From assembly GCF_000331535.1 (NCBI RefSeq), contig NZ_AMZN01000049.1, forward strand, positions 29,750-93,749: a stretch of DNA of 64,000 nt, written 5' to 3'. Under the pieces are notes generated by a model. It had not been told where the DNA came from. It ran no database searches and saw nothing but the letters and a program-made list of their open reading frames with translations. Source of the stretch: Fulvivirga imtechensis AK7. Lineage in GTDB: Bacteria > Bacteroidota > Bacteroidia > Cytophagales > Cyclobacteriaceae. The translations under genes and the position numbers were made by a program. Shown piece by piece: positions 1 to 8,140 of this stretch (within the stretch, counting starts at the first letter, position 1; the number at the start of each line of letters is the position of its first letter).

Positions 1-661
1 CGATGACTTTAAAACCTACTACAGCCAGACTTTTGGCCCACGTACCGGCTACAACCGCGGCAATTTTAAGGTCAATTTTGCAGTTTATAAACAAACTGGT
101 GAGGAACCCGATGCAAGTACGGACATCAATGCTACATACATTGGGCTGGATCTTACTTATTCTGTAATGGAAAATACTTCCGTCACGGCCGGACTTGAGT
201 ACCTCACAGGAAATAACCCCACCGATATTGATAACGAAAACAATGCCTTTAACCCCTTTTATGGCACTAATCATAAATTCAATGGTCTCATGGACTACTT
301 CTATGTTGGTAATCATCTCGGTAGCGTAGGGCTTCAGGATATATTTATAACACTCAACCAAAAAATGGGTAACGTATCTGCCAACCTATCTACACACTTC
401 TTTAGCGCGGCTGAAGCACCATACAACATTCAAAACAATGAAACACTGGATAAATACCTTGGCACTGAGGTTGATCTTTTCTTCACCTTCAATACCGGTA
501 AAGATATCAGCTTACAAGGTGGTTATTCACATATGTTGGCCACTTCTTCCATGGAGGCAGTGAAAGGCGGCAACAAAAATGAGACCAGCAACTGGGCATG
601 GCTCATGCTCACTATCAAGCCATTGTTTTTTACCACAGAAAAAGATAAAGACGCTAATTAG
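1..661 (+). CDS. Outer-membrane porin, alginate-export-like (3' part only)
   Basis: The reading frame is open from base 2 to the stop at 659-661, so only the last 219 or so residues are present and the start lies upstream of the window. Alternating polar/aromatic residues typical of outer-membrane beta-strands run throughout, and segments such as NRGNFKVNFAVYKQTG and HKFNGLMDYFYVGNH resemble the C-terminal half of Bacteroidota alginate-export/porin proteins, as I remember that family. It would be a beta-barrel in the outer membrane; the transported substrate cannot be told from this fragment. The stop codon abuts a nested-hairpin repeat (661-790) that separates it from the convergent hydrolase gene and may serve as a bidirectional terminator. 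An unrelated barrel family is possible. Confidence 0.65.
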   Translation, partial: DDFKTYYSQTFGPRTGYNRGNFKVNFAVYKQTGEEPDASTDINATYIGLDLTYSVMENTSVTAGLEYLTGNNPTDIDNENNAFNPFYGTNHKFNGLMDYFYVGNHLGSVGLQDIFITLNQKMGNVSANLSTHFFSAAEAPYNIQNNETLDKYLGTEVDLFFTFNTGKDISLQGGYSHMLATSSMEAVKGGNKNETSNWAWLMLTIKPLFFTTEKDKDAN

Positions 662-790
662 TGTTTGTAAGAAAACGTCAATGTCTGCGTTACGCTTGTC
701 CCAAAAATACTCATCCACAGGGGGCTCCGTTTTTTGGGACTTCATCCCGCTGTTTACGAGGAACGTTTTCTTAAAGCCACTTGGAGTTTA
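661..790. repeat. Nested-hairpin interspersed repeat, copy 1
   Basis: Outer inverted arms AAGAAAACGTCAA (669-681) and AACGTTTTCTT (762-772) enclose inner arms CCCAAAAA (700-707) and TTTTTGGG (731-738). The same layout recurs at 5621-5745 and 7105-7310, with partial copies at 2870-2925 and 7417-7500. This copy fills nearly the whole gap between two convergent genes. It has no coding capacity, so a MITE- or REP-like non-autonomous element or a bidirectional terminator are the likely readings. Confidence 0.7.
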
Positions 791-796
791 TAGAGA

Positions 797-1762
797 CTAT
801 TTAGCATCCTGTTGTTCCAGCCAGTTCAAAATTATCTGGTTTGTTTCATCCGGTTTTTCTTGCTGGATCCAGTGACCACAATCTATACTTGCCACTTCCA
901 CATTGGGCACAAACTCTGGTAATCTTTCTGACTTAGGAATCATATCACGATTGCCATAGATCATAAGTGTCGGATGTTGGATGATTGGGTTCACGTCCGC
1001 TAATAAGTGCCAGTTGCGGTCAAGGTTTCTATACCAATTTATACTTCCTGTAAACCCTGATGATTCGAAAGATGAAACGAAAACGGCCAGTTCGCTGTCG
1101 CTCATGATAGACTCACCGAGTGGTTTTTCTGTGTTGGCGAGATTGATCATCAACATTCCTGGTTCAGGCGGTGCGGGAGGTAAGTTTTTGCGGAACATAT
1201 TGCGAAGGAACTGCGATGTTTTTTCTTCCAATATAGCGTCTGCTACTCCCGGTTGTCGATTGAAGTGAACAAAATAGAAATCTCCTCCAAATACTTCTTC
1301 CATGAACTCGATCCAGGGTTTTTCTCCACGCTCCTGATAAGGCAAAGCCAGGTTTATCACTTTGTTTACCCGCTCTGGCTGCAATAGTGACAGGCTCCAA
1401 ACGACATTGGCGCCCCAATCATGACCGACAAACGTAGCGTCTTCATATCCGTAGTGATCGAGGAGTGCTACGAGATCCCCGGTCAAGTGTTCAATATCAT
1501 AATCCGTTACTTCAGTCGGACGAGAAGAGTTACCATAACCACGCTGATTTGGAACAATGACATGGTAGCCGGCTTTGACAAGGGAAGGAATCTGATAACG
1601 CCAGGAAAACGCATGCTCTGGAAAGCCATGACAGAGTACGATAGGTTTACCAACATTTTGTTTACCTGCTTCAAATACTTCCAGTTCTACACCATTGACT
1701 GAAATCATTGTGGGCTTTGGAAATTCGATCGGAATAAATCTTGTGTTAATTACGTTTGTCAT
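797..1762 (-). CDS. Alpha/beta hydrolase, epoxide hydrolase-like
   Basis: This 321-residue alpha/beta-hydrolase has an oxyanion HGFP motif at 45-48. Its nucleophile elbow is GHDWG (Asp115), where esterases carry Ser. Asp273 in YGNRD is the probable second acid and His297 in CGHW the catalytic base. Asp as nucleophile is shared by epoxide hydrolases and haloalkane dehalogenases; the NWYR motif with Tyr244 in the lid favours an epoxide hydrolase, which opens epoxides to vicinal diols with water. No signal peptide is seen, so it is probably cytoplasmic. A WYL regulator lies 78 bp upstream on the same strand, with an exact TAnnTTTG box and a palindrome in between, so it is likely this gene's regulator. 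The substrate is unknown. Confidence 0.85.
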   Translation of the reverse strand: MTNVINTRFIPIEFPKPTMISVNGVELEVFEAGKQNVGKPIVLCHGFPEHAFSWRYQIPSLVKAGYHVIVPNQRGYGNSSRPTEVTDYDIEHLTGDLVALLDHYGYEDATFVGHDWGANVVWSLSLLQPERVNKVINLALPYQERGEKPWIEFMEEVFGGDFYFVHFNRQPGVADAILEEKTSQFLRNMFRKNLPPAPPEPGMLMINLANTEKPLGESIMSDSELAVFVSSFESSGFTGSINWYRNLDRNWHLLADVNPIIQHPTLMIYGNRDMIPKSERLPEFVPNVEVASIDCGHWIQQEKPDETNQIILNWLEQQDAK

Positions 1763-1791
1763 TCTTTTTATTGTTTAAAATTAATATAACA

Positions 1792-1799
1792 CAAACGTA
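1792..1799 (-). promoter_or_regulatory. Promoter -7 element of the epoxide hydrolase gene
   Basis: On the minus strand this reads TACGTTTG, an exact match to the Bacteroidota -7 consensus TAnnTTTG, about 30 bp before the ATG at 1762. The nearest upstream TTG is 25 bp away instead of the 19 seen at other promoters in this window, so the -33 region is weak. That would suit a promoter needing an activator. Confidence 0.45.
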
Positions 1800-1810
1800 A
1801 AACCGGTCGG

Positions 1811-1826
1811 TGACAGCCCTATGTCA
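1811..1826. promoter_or_regulatory. Candidate operator for the WYL regulator
   Basis: TGACAGCCCTATGTCA is a palindrome with 5-bp arms (TGACA/TGTCA) and a 6-bp spacer, placed just upstream of the -7 box of the hydrolase gene. A related TGAC...GTCA site lies upstream of the regulator gene itself at 2613-2627. The position fits control of the hydrolase by the upstream WYL protein; this is inference from position and symmetry. Confidence 0.4.
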
Positions 1827-1840
1827 AGGGTCAGTTTGAA

Positions 1841-2530
1841 TTATTGGTATTTGTCAAAATACTCTTGTAACGTCAAATTGTGAGGTTCAAAATTTTCTGA
1901 TAGAACTTCCATCTTGTGTATCCGGTCCGGGCGAAAAAATCGAAATTCCTTCCGCAAGCGGCACCACGCAATCAAGTACCAGTTATCAGCACTTAATATA
2001 GCAAATGGCTCAATCTCTCTGTCAGTGGTAATGCCCTCCTTATTGATATACCGTATTTTGACCAGCTTGTAATTGGTGAGTGCATTTTGTAGATCAGACA
2101 AATTGCTGCTGTTTCTTTTTTGATTAAGAGCCTCGTCATATTGAGTTCTATCAGCTAATAAATTGGCTTTATCTTGAATAGTATATCTGAGAATCGACTT
2201 GATTTTATCAATTGCCTCTGCATAATCCTGTACAAAAGAGGCATCTTTACTTTTCAATACGAGCTGTTCTGCCAGTATTAAAGCATTGGCTTGCTTTTCG
2301 GTAAACATGATTGGTGGAATTCTATAGCCCTCCATTAAATTGTACCCCTTGCCTTCTTCAGTCAAGATAGGGACACCCGCCTTTTCCAAGGTTTTGATAT
2401 CTCTGTAGATGGTTCGAGTGCTGACACCAAATTTGTCAGCAAGACTTGCTGCTGTCAACCTTCTTTTGGTCTGCAACTGTATTAATATGGCAGTCAGTCT
2501 CGATATTCTTTTGACTTCATCTCCCTCCAT
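1841..2530 (-). CDS. WYL-domain HTH transcriptional regulator (YafY/DeoR type)
   Basis: The 229-residue protein starts with a winged helix-turn-helix (about 5-60; recognition helix around STRTIYRDIKTL) and ends with a WYL ligand-sensing domain (about 135-220, with NWYLIAWC and FRFFRPDRI). This is the usual length and order for the YafY group of one-component regulators, which bind DNA and sense a ligand, often a nucleotide or another small molecule. The ATG at 2530 begins MEGDEVKRIS, just before the first helix. It lies upstream of and co-oriented with the epoxide hydrolase gene, its likely target. Palindromes at 1811-1826 and 2613-2627 are candidate binding sites for target control and autoregulation. 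Confidence 0.85.
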   Translation of the reverse strand: MEGDEVKRISRLTAILIQLQTKRRLTAASLADKFGVSTRTIYRDIKTLEKAGVPILTEEGKGYNLMEGYRIPPIMFTEKQANALILAEQLVLKSKDASFVQDYAEAIDKIKSILRYTIQDKANLLADRTQYDEALNQKRNSSNLSDLQNALTNYKLVKIRYINKEGITTDREIEPFAILSADNWYLIAWCRLRKEFRFFRPDRIHKMEVLSENFEPHNLTLQEYFDKYQ

Positions 2531-2612
2531 TCAGTATTTGTTGAATTTCGTTTCTATACAACATCAAGCTATGATGAGTATGCGCTCCAGTTGCTAAAAG
2601 CACCGAAGTTTC

Positions 2613-2627
2613 TGACTTACACTGTCA
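2613..2627. promoter_or_regulatory. Possible autoregulatory operator
   Basis: TGACTTACACTGTCA has TGAC/GTCA arms with a 7-bp spacer and lies about 85 bp upstream of the WYL regulator start. It resembles the site at 1811-1826 in its arms but differs by one base in spacing. The support is weak. Confidence 0.25.
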
Positions 2628-2667
2628 AATCAAAGGACTCTGATCGCATATTCATTTTAGTGTTTGT

Positions 2668-2850
2668 GTGTGCCCAGCATGGGCATCAGGTAATCGAAGG
2701 TACCAAAAAATTCCAGAGGGTGAAAGTCCCTTATGTGCGGGGAGTAGTGTCCTGAAGCATTAGCAAGTCGCAAGTTCGATTACTTTGAAGCATAGAGTGA
2801 AGGAAGCGAGACTGCAAACCCCGGTTCCAACGAATTGGAATTGAAGTCCT
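2668..2850 (+). mobile_element. Group II intron remnant (5' end and part of domain I)
   Basis: The plus strand starts GTGTGCCCAGCATGGGC, the form of a bacterial group II intron 5' end (GUGYG followed by a CCCAGCAUGGG stem). It continues with GGTGAAAGTCCC, TGTGCGGGGAGTAGTGTCC, a GTGAAGGAAGC block and AAACCCCGGTTCC in the order expected for domain I. No reverse-transcriptase ORF, domain V hairpin or intron 3' end follows; the sequence runs straight into a hairpin-repeat fragment. It is therefore a 5' fragment of an intron that must have been inserted or recombined here. The assignment rests on recalled intron sequences; a covariance-model search would settle it. Confidence 0.6.
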
Positions 2851-2869
2851 TCCTTGACTTAACACGCCC

Positions 2870-2925
2870 ATGATCTGCGCTACGTTTGCGCCAAAATGCT
2901 CATCCTGACGGAACTCCGGACTGAA
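2870..2925 (+). repeat. Nested-hairpin repeat, partial copy
   Basis: The segment from CTGCGCTACG through CCAAAATGCTCATCC to GAACTCCGG matches the left half of copies 1 and 2. The outer AAGAAAACGTC arm and the whole right half are missing, so this is a truncated copy, directly after the intron fragment. Confidence 0.55.
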
Positions 2926-2969
2926 AAGCCTGCTTGAGATGCTTATAATTGATCAGGAATAATGCCATA

Positions 2970-3173
2970 TTAATCATCACGGTTATGGTGTGTTGCCTCT
3001 GCCTGCTGACTGGTATTTTCTGTACCCCGTTTCTTCTTATCATCAAAAAGCATACGCATTGATGGTGTAACGGTATCATCAAACTGTCCGCTTTTGTTAG
3101 CCCAAATGAACAGCGCCAGAAAACCTCCTGCCACCACCATACTTACTATGATCAGAACAAATATTACCGACAT
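2970..3173 (-). CDS. ccoS: Cytochrome cbb3 oxidase assembly protein CcoS
   Basis: The start chosen is the ATG at 3173 (MSVIFVLIIVSM), one base after the ccoI stop; a longer frame from 3197 would overlap ccoI. The product of 67 residues has one membrane helix at about 2-22 followed by a FDD motif and a charged tail, the standard form of CcoS. This small inner-membrane protein is needed for insertion of haem b and Cu-B cofactors into the cbb3-type oxidase. It is tightly coupled to ccoI, the usual arrangement. The structural genes ccoNOP are not found downstream, where intron and repeat debris lie instead. Confidence 0.88.
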   Translation of the reverse strand: MSVIFVLIIVSMVVAGGFLALFIWANKSGQFDDTVTPSMRMLFDDKKKRGTENTSQQAEATHHNRDD

Positions 3174-3174
3174 G

Positions 3175-5586
3175 CTATAGATGTTTTTTACGTGCAAAAA
3201 AGTTACTGGTAAGTGTTGTAAACCCTACCACTGAAATACTGCTCAGAGGCATTAGTATGGCGGCAAATATGGGTGTCAGCGCTCCCGCCACAGCAAAGCT
3301 CAAGCCAACTACATTGTATAAAAAGGAGATAATAAAACTGGCTATAACGATTTTTCTGCCATAGCGGGCATAATCCATATACTTAGCCAGATGCTTAAGC
3401 TGGTTGCCTTCCAGTATACCATCGCAGGCGGGAGAAAATGAGGAGGCATCCTCGCTGACTGCTATGCCCACATTGCTCTGTTTCAGCGCCCCTGCATCAT
3501 TAAGCCCATCACCCAGCATCATTACTTTATGGCCTCTTTGTTGAAGTTCCTTAATGTGGTTCAACTTATCTTGCGGCTGCTGCCTGAAATACATTTCAGT
3601 GCCCCTGGGAAAGATCGTTTGAAGGTACGCACGCTCATGGTCATTATCCCCCGATAAAACCGCTAATTTATAGCCTGTCAACTGATCCACCAATGCTTTA
3701 AGTCCTTCGCGATAGCGGTTGTTCGTTTCAAAGTAACCCCTCTGCTGCCCATCGATACTCAAATACACTCTTCCAGCCTTACCTTCATGATTGGCCCCTG
3801 TAAATTCTGCCTTACCCAGCCTCAGCACATGCCCGTCTACCCGTCCGCAAAGGCCGTTCCCGGGCACTTCGCTAAATTCTGTAATAACAAATTCTGTATC
3901 TGCTCTCAGGCTTTTCCTGATCTTCTGGCTGATCGGATGCACAGAATTTTCTACCAGCTTACGGACCCATCCTGCTTCCTTTTCTGACAAAGGGTCGCCT
4001 GCAAAAAGTACTTTGCCTTCACTGCTTTCGGTAAGGGTGCCTGTCTTGTCAAAAACTATAGTATCTACGGCTACCATCTTTTCCGTGGCATATGCATTTT
4101 TCAGGTAAAGCTTATTTCTGCCAAAGATCCGCAGGGTATGGCCGTTGGTAAAGGGAGCCGAAAGCGCTAATGCACATGGGCAGGCCACAATCAAAATAGC
4201 AGCGATTACCTGCCACATGCCGGCAGGATCAATAAAATACCACACCAATCCGGCTACAAAGGCAATGCTCAAAATTATCGCAGTAAAATATTTACTGATC
4301 TTATTAGTGATCTCCTCCGTACCCAGGTCATCGGTATCTTTAAAAGCCTGATTGTTCCATAGTGAGGTGAGATAACTTTGTGAGCTCGGCCGTGTGATGC
4401 GAACTACAATACGCTCCCCTACCTGGCGTCCCCCGGCATACAGTTGCTCTCCTCCTTTCACCACCACCGCCTTTTCTTCACCGGTCACGAAGCTATAATC
4501 AATATTCGCCTGATCGCTCAACAGTATGGCATCGGCAGGTATGATCTCCTGGTTTCTCACCATTACCTCATCGCCGGGCTTCAATTCAGCAATAGGAATA
4601 GCAGTCGTAATGCCCTGTTCGATCCTGGTGGCTGCCAATGGAAAGTATGACTTATAGTCGCGCTCAAAGGAAAGGTTGTCATAGGTCTTGCTCTGAAACC
4701 ATTTACCTATCAGCAGAAAAAATATCAATCCCCCTAACGAATCAAGATAACCGGCCCCTGTCTGGCTGACAATCTCATACAGACTCCTTCCAAATAGCGC
4801 CACAATACCTAAAGCGATCGGCACGTCTATATTGATAAACCTCCTTTTCAGGCCTTTGTAAGCAGACTGGAAGTATCCTTTACCGGAATAGAAGATAACC
4901 GGCAGCACCAATACCACATTCAGGTAAGCAAAAAATGTTTTGAAGGAGTCATCCATCGACTCATCAATGCCCAGGTACTCAGGAAAGCTCAATAGCATGA
5001 TGTTGCCAAAGCAAAAAGCAGCCACACCGATTTTCAATGCAAGACCGGAACTGCCGGAACTCCTTCTTTTATCCTCAGCCTCGTCCATATTGAACTGCGG
5101 AGGATACCCCATGGAAGACAACAAACCTGCCAACTCCGGCAACTTTATCACTTGTGGATTGTAATGTACCTCTGCCGTCCTTTTAAGGAAGTTTACCTGG
5201 GCCTGTATCACCCCAGAATGAAAATCTGAGAGGTTTTCCAGCACATAGACACACGAACTACAATGTATGTCAGGCAAAGAAAGTTGAATAATATTATGTT
5301 TCTCCGACCGGAACCGGAGCAGTTTGTTCCTTATTTCTTCATTCTCAAGAAAATCGTACTTTCCAGCGAGGTGCGGGTTTGCCTTGTTTCTACTTTCATA
5401 AAGTTCTCTGAGATCATCCGTTTGAAAGAGTTCGTAAACCGTTTTGCACCCTGTACAGCAAAAATGCTTCCCGTCATACACAATATGCTCCTGCCTGCAC
5501 AGGTCTTCACAGTGATGGCATTTCAGCTTTTCATCTACATACTCCTCAGCCGCTATCATCTTACCATACTGACTTTGCAAAGGCAT
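3175..5586 (-). CDS. ccoI: Copper-translocating P-type ATPase CcoI/FixI
   Basis: This 803-residue P1B-type ATPase has an N-terminal cysteine cluster (Cys23, 26, 30, 43, 44, 47), a heavy-metal-associated domain with CSSC (109-112), and about eight membrane helices. It also carries the metal-channel motif CPC, the phosphorylation motif DKTGTLT, an HP motif (VHPIS) and the hinge GDGLND. The Cys-rich N-terminus, the HMA domain and the ccoS neighbour one base downstream mark it as CcoI/FixI, which exports Cu(I) from the cytoplasm for assembly of the cbb3 oxidase. The ATG at 5586 precedes the cysteine cluster at the usual distance. A hairpin repeat begins about 35 bp upstream and may carry or disturb its promoter. 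Confidence 0.93.
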   Translation of the reverse strand: MPLQSQYGKMIAAEEYVDEKLKCHHCEDLCRQEHIVYDGKHFCCTGCKTVYELFQTDDLRELYESRNKANPHLAGKYDFLENEEIRNKLLRFRSEKHNIIQLSLPDIHCSSCVYVLENLSDFHSGVIQAQVNFLKRTAEVHYNPQVIKLPELAGLLSSMGYPPQFNMDEAEDKRRSSGSSGLALKIGVAAFCFGNIMLLSFPEYLGIDESMDDSFKTFFAYLNVVLVLPVIFYSGKGYFQSAYKGLKRRFINIDVPIALGIVALFGRSLYEIVSQTGAGYLDSLGGLIFFLLIGKWFQSKTYDNLSFERDYKSYFPLAATRIEQGITTAIPIAELKPGDEVMVRNQEIIPADAILLSDQANIDYSFVTGEEKAVVVKGGEQLYAGGRQVGERIVVRITRPSSQSYLTSLWNNQAFKDTDDLGTEEITNKISKYFTAIILSIAFVAGLVWYFIDPAGMWQVIAAILIVACPCALALSAPFTNGHTLRIFGRNKLYLKNAYATEKMVAVDTIVFDKTGTLTESSEGKVLFAGDPLSEKEAGWVRKLVENSVHPISQKIRKSLRADTEFVITEFSEVPGNGLCGRVDGHVLRLGKAEFTGANHEGKAGRVYLSIDGQQRGYFETNNRYREGLKALVDQLTGYKLAVLSGDNDHERAYLQTIFPRGTEMYFRQQPQDKLNHIKELQQRGHKVMMLGDGLNDAGALKQSNVGIAVSEDASSFSPACDGILEGNQLKHLAKYMDYARYGRKIVIASFIISFLYNVVGLSFAVAGALTPIFAAILMPLSSISVVGFTTLTSNFFARKKHL

Positions 5587-5927
5587 AGTTGCCCCTGATG
5601 GTGGATATAAAAATTATCTGGTGTCTCAAGAAAACGTCAATGCCTTCGTTACGCTTGCCTCCAAAATGCTCTTCCCGACACCTGTACATGCCTCCCGCTT
5701 TTGGCGACTTCACAAGCCTTGACCTTGACGTTTTCTTAAAGTCACTTAGGGTTTTCTTAAAGATACTATCTAAAACTAAAACAGGGTAGTCCACTATCTT
5801 CCGGCCCCATCGCGTGATTTGTAAAAATATTTTTTTAAGCATTGGATTGTATATATTAAACAACCCAAAGTACCTCAATTGGAGCCCTTATCAGAAAGAG
5901 ATAGGTCACCCGGAAACATGATCTTTG
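5587..5927. other. Gene-free stretch upstream of ccoI
   Basis: These 341 bp between the ccoI start and the broken kinase gene hold hairpin repeat copy 2 and about 180 bp of AT-rich sequence. Short open frames here are translations of the repeat and show no protein-like features. Confidence 0.6.
5621..5745. repeat. Nested-hairpin interspersed repeat, copy 2
   Basis: This is the best-preserved copy. AAGAAAACGTCAA (5628-5640) and TTGACGTTTTCTT (5725-5737) are exact reverse complements, and GTGTCT outside on the left mirrors AAAGTCAC on the right. Inner arms CCAAAA and TTTTGG flank a TGCTCTTCCCGACA loop segment. It lies just upstream of ccoI. Confidence 0.75.
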
Positions 5928-7032
5928 TCATGTTTCCTGATCTGTTGCCGGCTGGTCCCGACTATTTGGAATGGTAAAGAAAAAAGTACTCCCCTGATTT
6001 GGCACCGACTCTACCCATATATTACCACCATGAGATTCCACGATCTTACGACATTGTGCCAGCCCTATGCCAGTCCCTTCGTACTCCTTGCGCGAGTGCA
6101 ACCGCTGAAAGATCATAAATATCTTTTCCTTGTACTTTTCATCAATGCCGATACCATTATCGGCAACTGAAAACTGCCAATGTCCCTCTTTTAACATGGC
6201 ATGTATACTAATATGCATCCGGCCTGCGAAATTTAACAGCATTTGAGATCAAATTCTGAAATAGTTGCCTCAGCTCTGTGGGATAGCCTTTAAGTGTGGG
6301 TAATATACTTCTTTCAACTACGGTTTTTGTCCTTTGTATAAGTGCATCCATATCCAGAAGCACTTCATCTACAATTTCGTTACAGTTTACATCCTGCTGT
6401 TCCTGTTCTGTACCAATTCTGGAGTAATCAAGCAGGTCCTTGATCAGTGCTTCCATTCGAATACTGGTCTGTAGAATAAACTCAAGATATCTGTCTGCAT
6501 TCTTATCCAGTTTACCTTTATATTCCTTTTCGATCAGATTTACCAAACTCATAATGGTATGCAGAGGCTCCCGTAAATCATGTGAAGCCACATATGCAAA
6601 GTGCTCCAGTTCTTTGTTTTTCTTTTCTATAGCCACCAGTGATTGCTCCAACTGCTTCCTGGTTCGTATACGCTCCGAAACATCTCTTAGTGTTGCTGAA
6701 GTCAGCATTCCCTTGCTGGTTTCCAGAGGGCTCAGGCTTATTTCAACAAAAAACTCACTACCGTCCTTTCTTTTAACAATCAGTTCGCGCCCTGCTCCCA
6801 TTTCCCGCAGGTTAGGATTTGTTACATAATTTGTCCTGTGAGAAACGTGTATATTTCTGTACCGTTCAGGGATCAGGAATTCAACTGACTGACCAATCAA
6901 CTCGTTCTTATCATAACCAAAAAGCATTTTTACACGATCATTGGCCATTATAATCTTTCCATCAGCATCAACTACAACAACGGCATCCGGGGCTGAAGCG
7001 AATATTGCTTTGTATATCTCTTTTTCTCCCAT
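5928..7032 (-). pseudogene. PAS-domain sensor histidine kinase, frameshifted
   Basis: The first frame (7032 to 6208) encodes a PAS domain (about 8-125) and a HisKA domain with the phospho-acceptor in ASHDLREPLH, then reaches the N box [12 protein letters not shown] and stops. The second frame (to 5928) continues with the missing half: DNGIGI (G1 box), an F-box region, GTGIGL (G2 box) and the C-terminus. The shift lies between about 6208 and 6242; gaining one base or losing two would explain it. The product as read would lack most of the ATP-binding domain and should be inactive. A sequencing error cannot be excluded. No response regulator is adjacent, so the original partner is unknown. Confidence 0.8.
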
Positions 7033-7104
7033 TTATAAAATCATGATGGATTAAAACGCAAAACTTTCATAGCAGTGTTTGAAGCGGCTATAGTCTCTTT
7101 AGTT

Positions 7105-7310
7105 GGTGTCTCTAAGAAAACGCCTTTATCTGCGTAATGTCCCAAAAATGCGCATCCCGACAACTATAACAACTCCAGGGGACTCCACTTTTAAGACTTC
7201 ACCTGTATGCCATAGCACTTCGGTGCGTACACACAAGCCGTTGATCTGCCAAAGCGGCTACGCAAAGGCGAGCTTGATCTGGAGGTTTTCTTAAAGCCAC
7301 CCGGAGCTTT
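7105..7310. repeat. Nested-hairpin repeat, expanded copy 3
   Basis: Left end GGTGTCTCTAAGAAAACG (from 7106) and right end GGTTTTCTTAAAGCCACC (to about 7301) match the ends of copies 1 and 2. The spacer is about 70 bp longer and contains an added segment around 7210-7270. The inner CCCAAAAATGCGCATCCCGACA block is kept. Confidence 0.6.
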
Positions 7311-7416
7311 CTTGCAAGCACTGGCTAAACTCGTAATTTAGACATTTTTATCAGTAGTTAAAGCAAATTAGATGAGAATTACCATCGGCAACTACCCTCC
7401 CTCCTCAATACTATTT

Positions 7417-7500
7417 AGAGTCTCTGAGAAAAAGCCAATAGTCTGAGTTATGCCTGCCCCACTAATGCTCTGCCCAAGGGGGCCTTTTTGACACTTCATA
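7417..7500. repeat. Nested-hairpin repeat, left half only
   Basis: The sequence from AGAGTCTCTGAGAAAA through CTGAGTTATGCCTGCCCCAC to the GACACTTCAT segment parallels the left and central parts of the other copies with more mismatches. No right arm follows. Confidence 0.4.
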
Positions 7501-8140
7501 CTCACATACTCTTATATTCCTCCTGAACGAAAGGCAAATGAGGTTGTGGTCAGAAGCACCTCTCCCGAAGCTTGAATATGGCTCCTGTGTTAACACTTCA
7601 GGCCACAGTGTGGCTTATTAAAACATTAATCTTTTCCCAGGCTTCACCAATACATAGAGTAGTAGAGAGATCAATGCTCTTTAGTTAAGGGCGTCATCAC
7701 GCCTGTCCCGAGCTTGCCTCAGAGCATGCCCGGGGATGAAAGAGAGGATTACTAGTATGAATGAAACGGCTTAGTAAGACGCCTCCAAAGTCGGCATGAC
7801 AATTCCTTTTTTATTAAAGTGAGACCTTAGCTAAACTGTAAGAGCCTGCCTCTGTTGAGGCAACATCAGTTGCAGGGAATTATCATGTACCCCTGATTTA
7901 TTACATCACTTTCAAAGCTACATTGAACAATAAAACAAAAATTTATTCCCAAATTGGGATTTCTCATGCCTCTGTATTCCAAAAGCCTGGTTGGCAGCGC
8001 CTCCTAAAATTATAGCCTCACGCGATTCATACTTTTTTATCCTATAATATTTCTGCTCTTGCATAACCTGGTCTAAATCATATGGTATTCTTTTTGAATA
8101 TAGTATATGACCTAAGTTGAGCTTTAAGAAATAACTATAG

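Larger units (their letters stand above)
2531..2969. other. Gene-free stretch holding intron and repeat debris
   Basis: I see no credible gene in these 439 bp. They hold a possible operator (2613-2627), a group II intron 5' fragment (about 2668-2850) and a partial nested-hairpin repeat (about 2870-2925). The stretch lies between the WYL regulator start and the ccoS stop and looks like a landing site for mobile elements. Confidence 0.6.
7033..8140. other. 1.1-kb gene-free region rich in decayed repeats
   Basis: No credible gene is present between two divergent kinase genes. The region holds hairpin repeat copy 3 (about 7105-7310), a partial copy (about 7417-7500) and, around 7690-7815, a GC-rich inverted stretch (CCCGAGCTTGCC...GCCCGGGG) that loosely resembles the middle of the 107-bp repeat at 20609 and 59746. 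The remaining 325 bp before 8141 are AT-rich and must contain the promoter of the TPR kinase, though I see no exact TAnnTTTG box there. Confidence 0.6.

Noticed and set aside
2755..2800. A tRNA-like GTTCGATTAC arm
   Set aside because: No acceptor stem, anticodon arm or CCA context is present; the stretch fits the intron fragment.
2850..2970. A group II intron reverse transcriptase or domain V downstream of the 5' fragment
   Set aside because: Neither an RT-like frame nor a GAGCCGTATG...TACGGTTC-type domain V hairpin is found before ccoS.
5561..5878. An open reading frame of about 105 codons upstream of ccoI
   Set aside because: It is the translation of a hairpin repeat and shares no features with real proteins.
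6208..6242. Programmed ribosomal frameshifting in the PAS histidine kinase
   Set aside because: No slippery heptamer or downstream pseudoknot is evident at the junction; a pseudogene or sequencing error is simpler.
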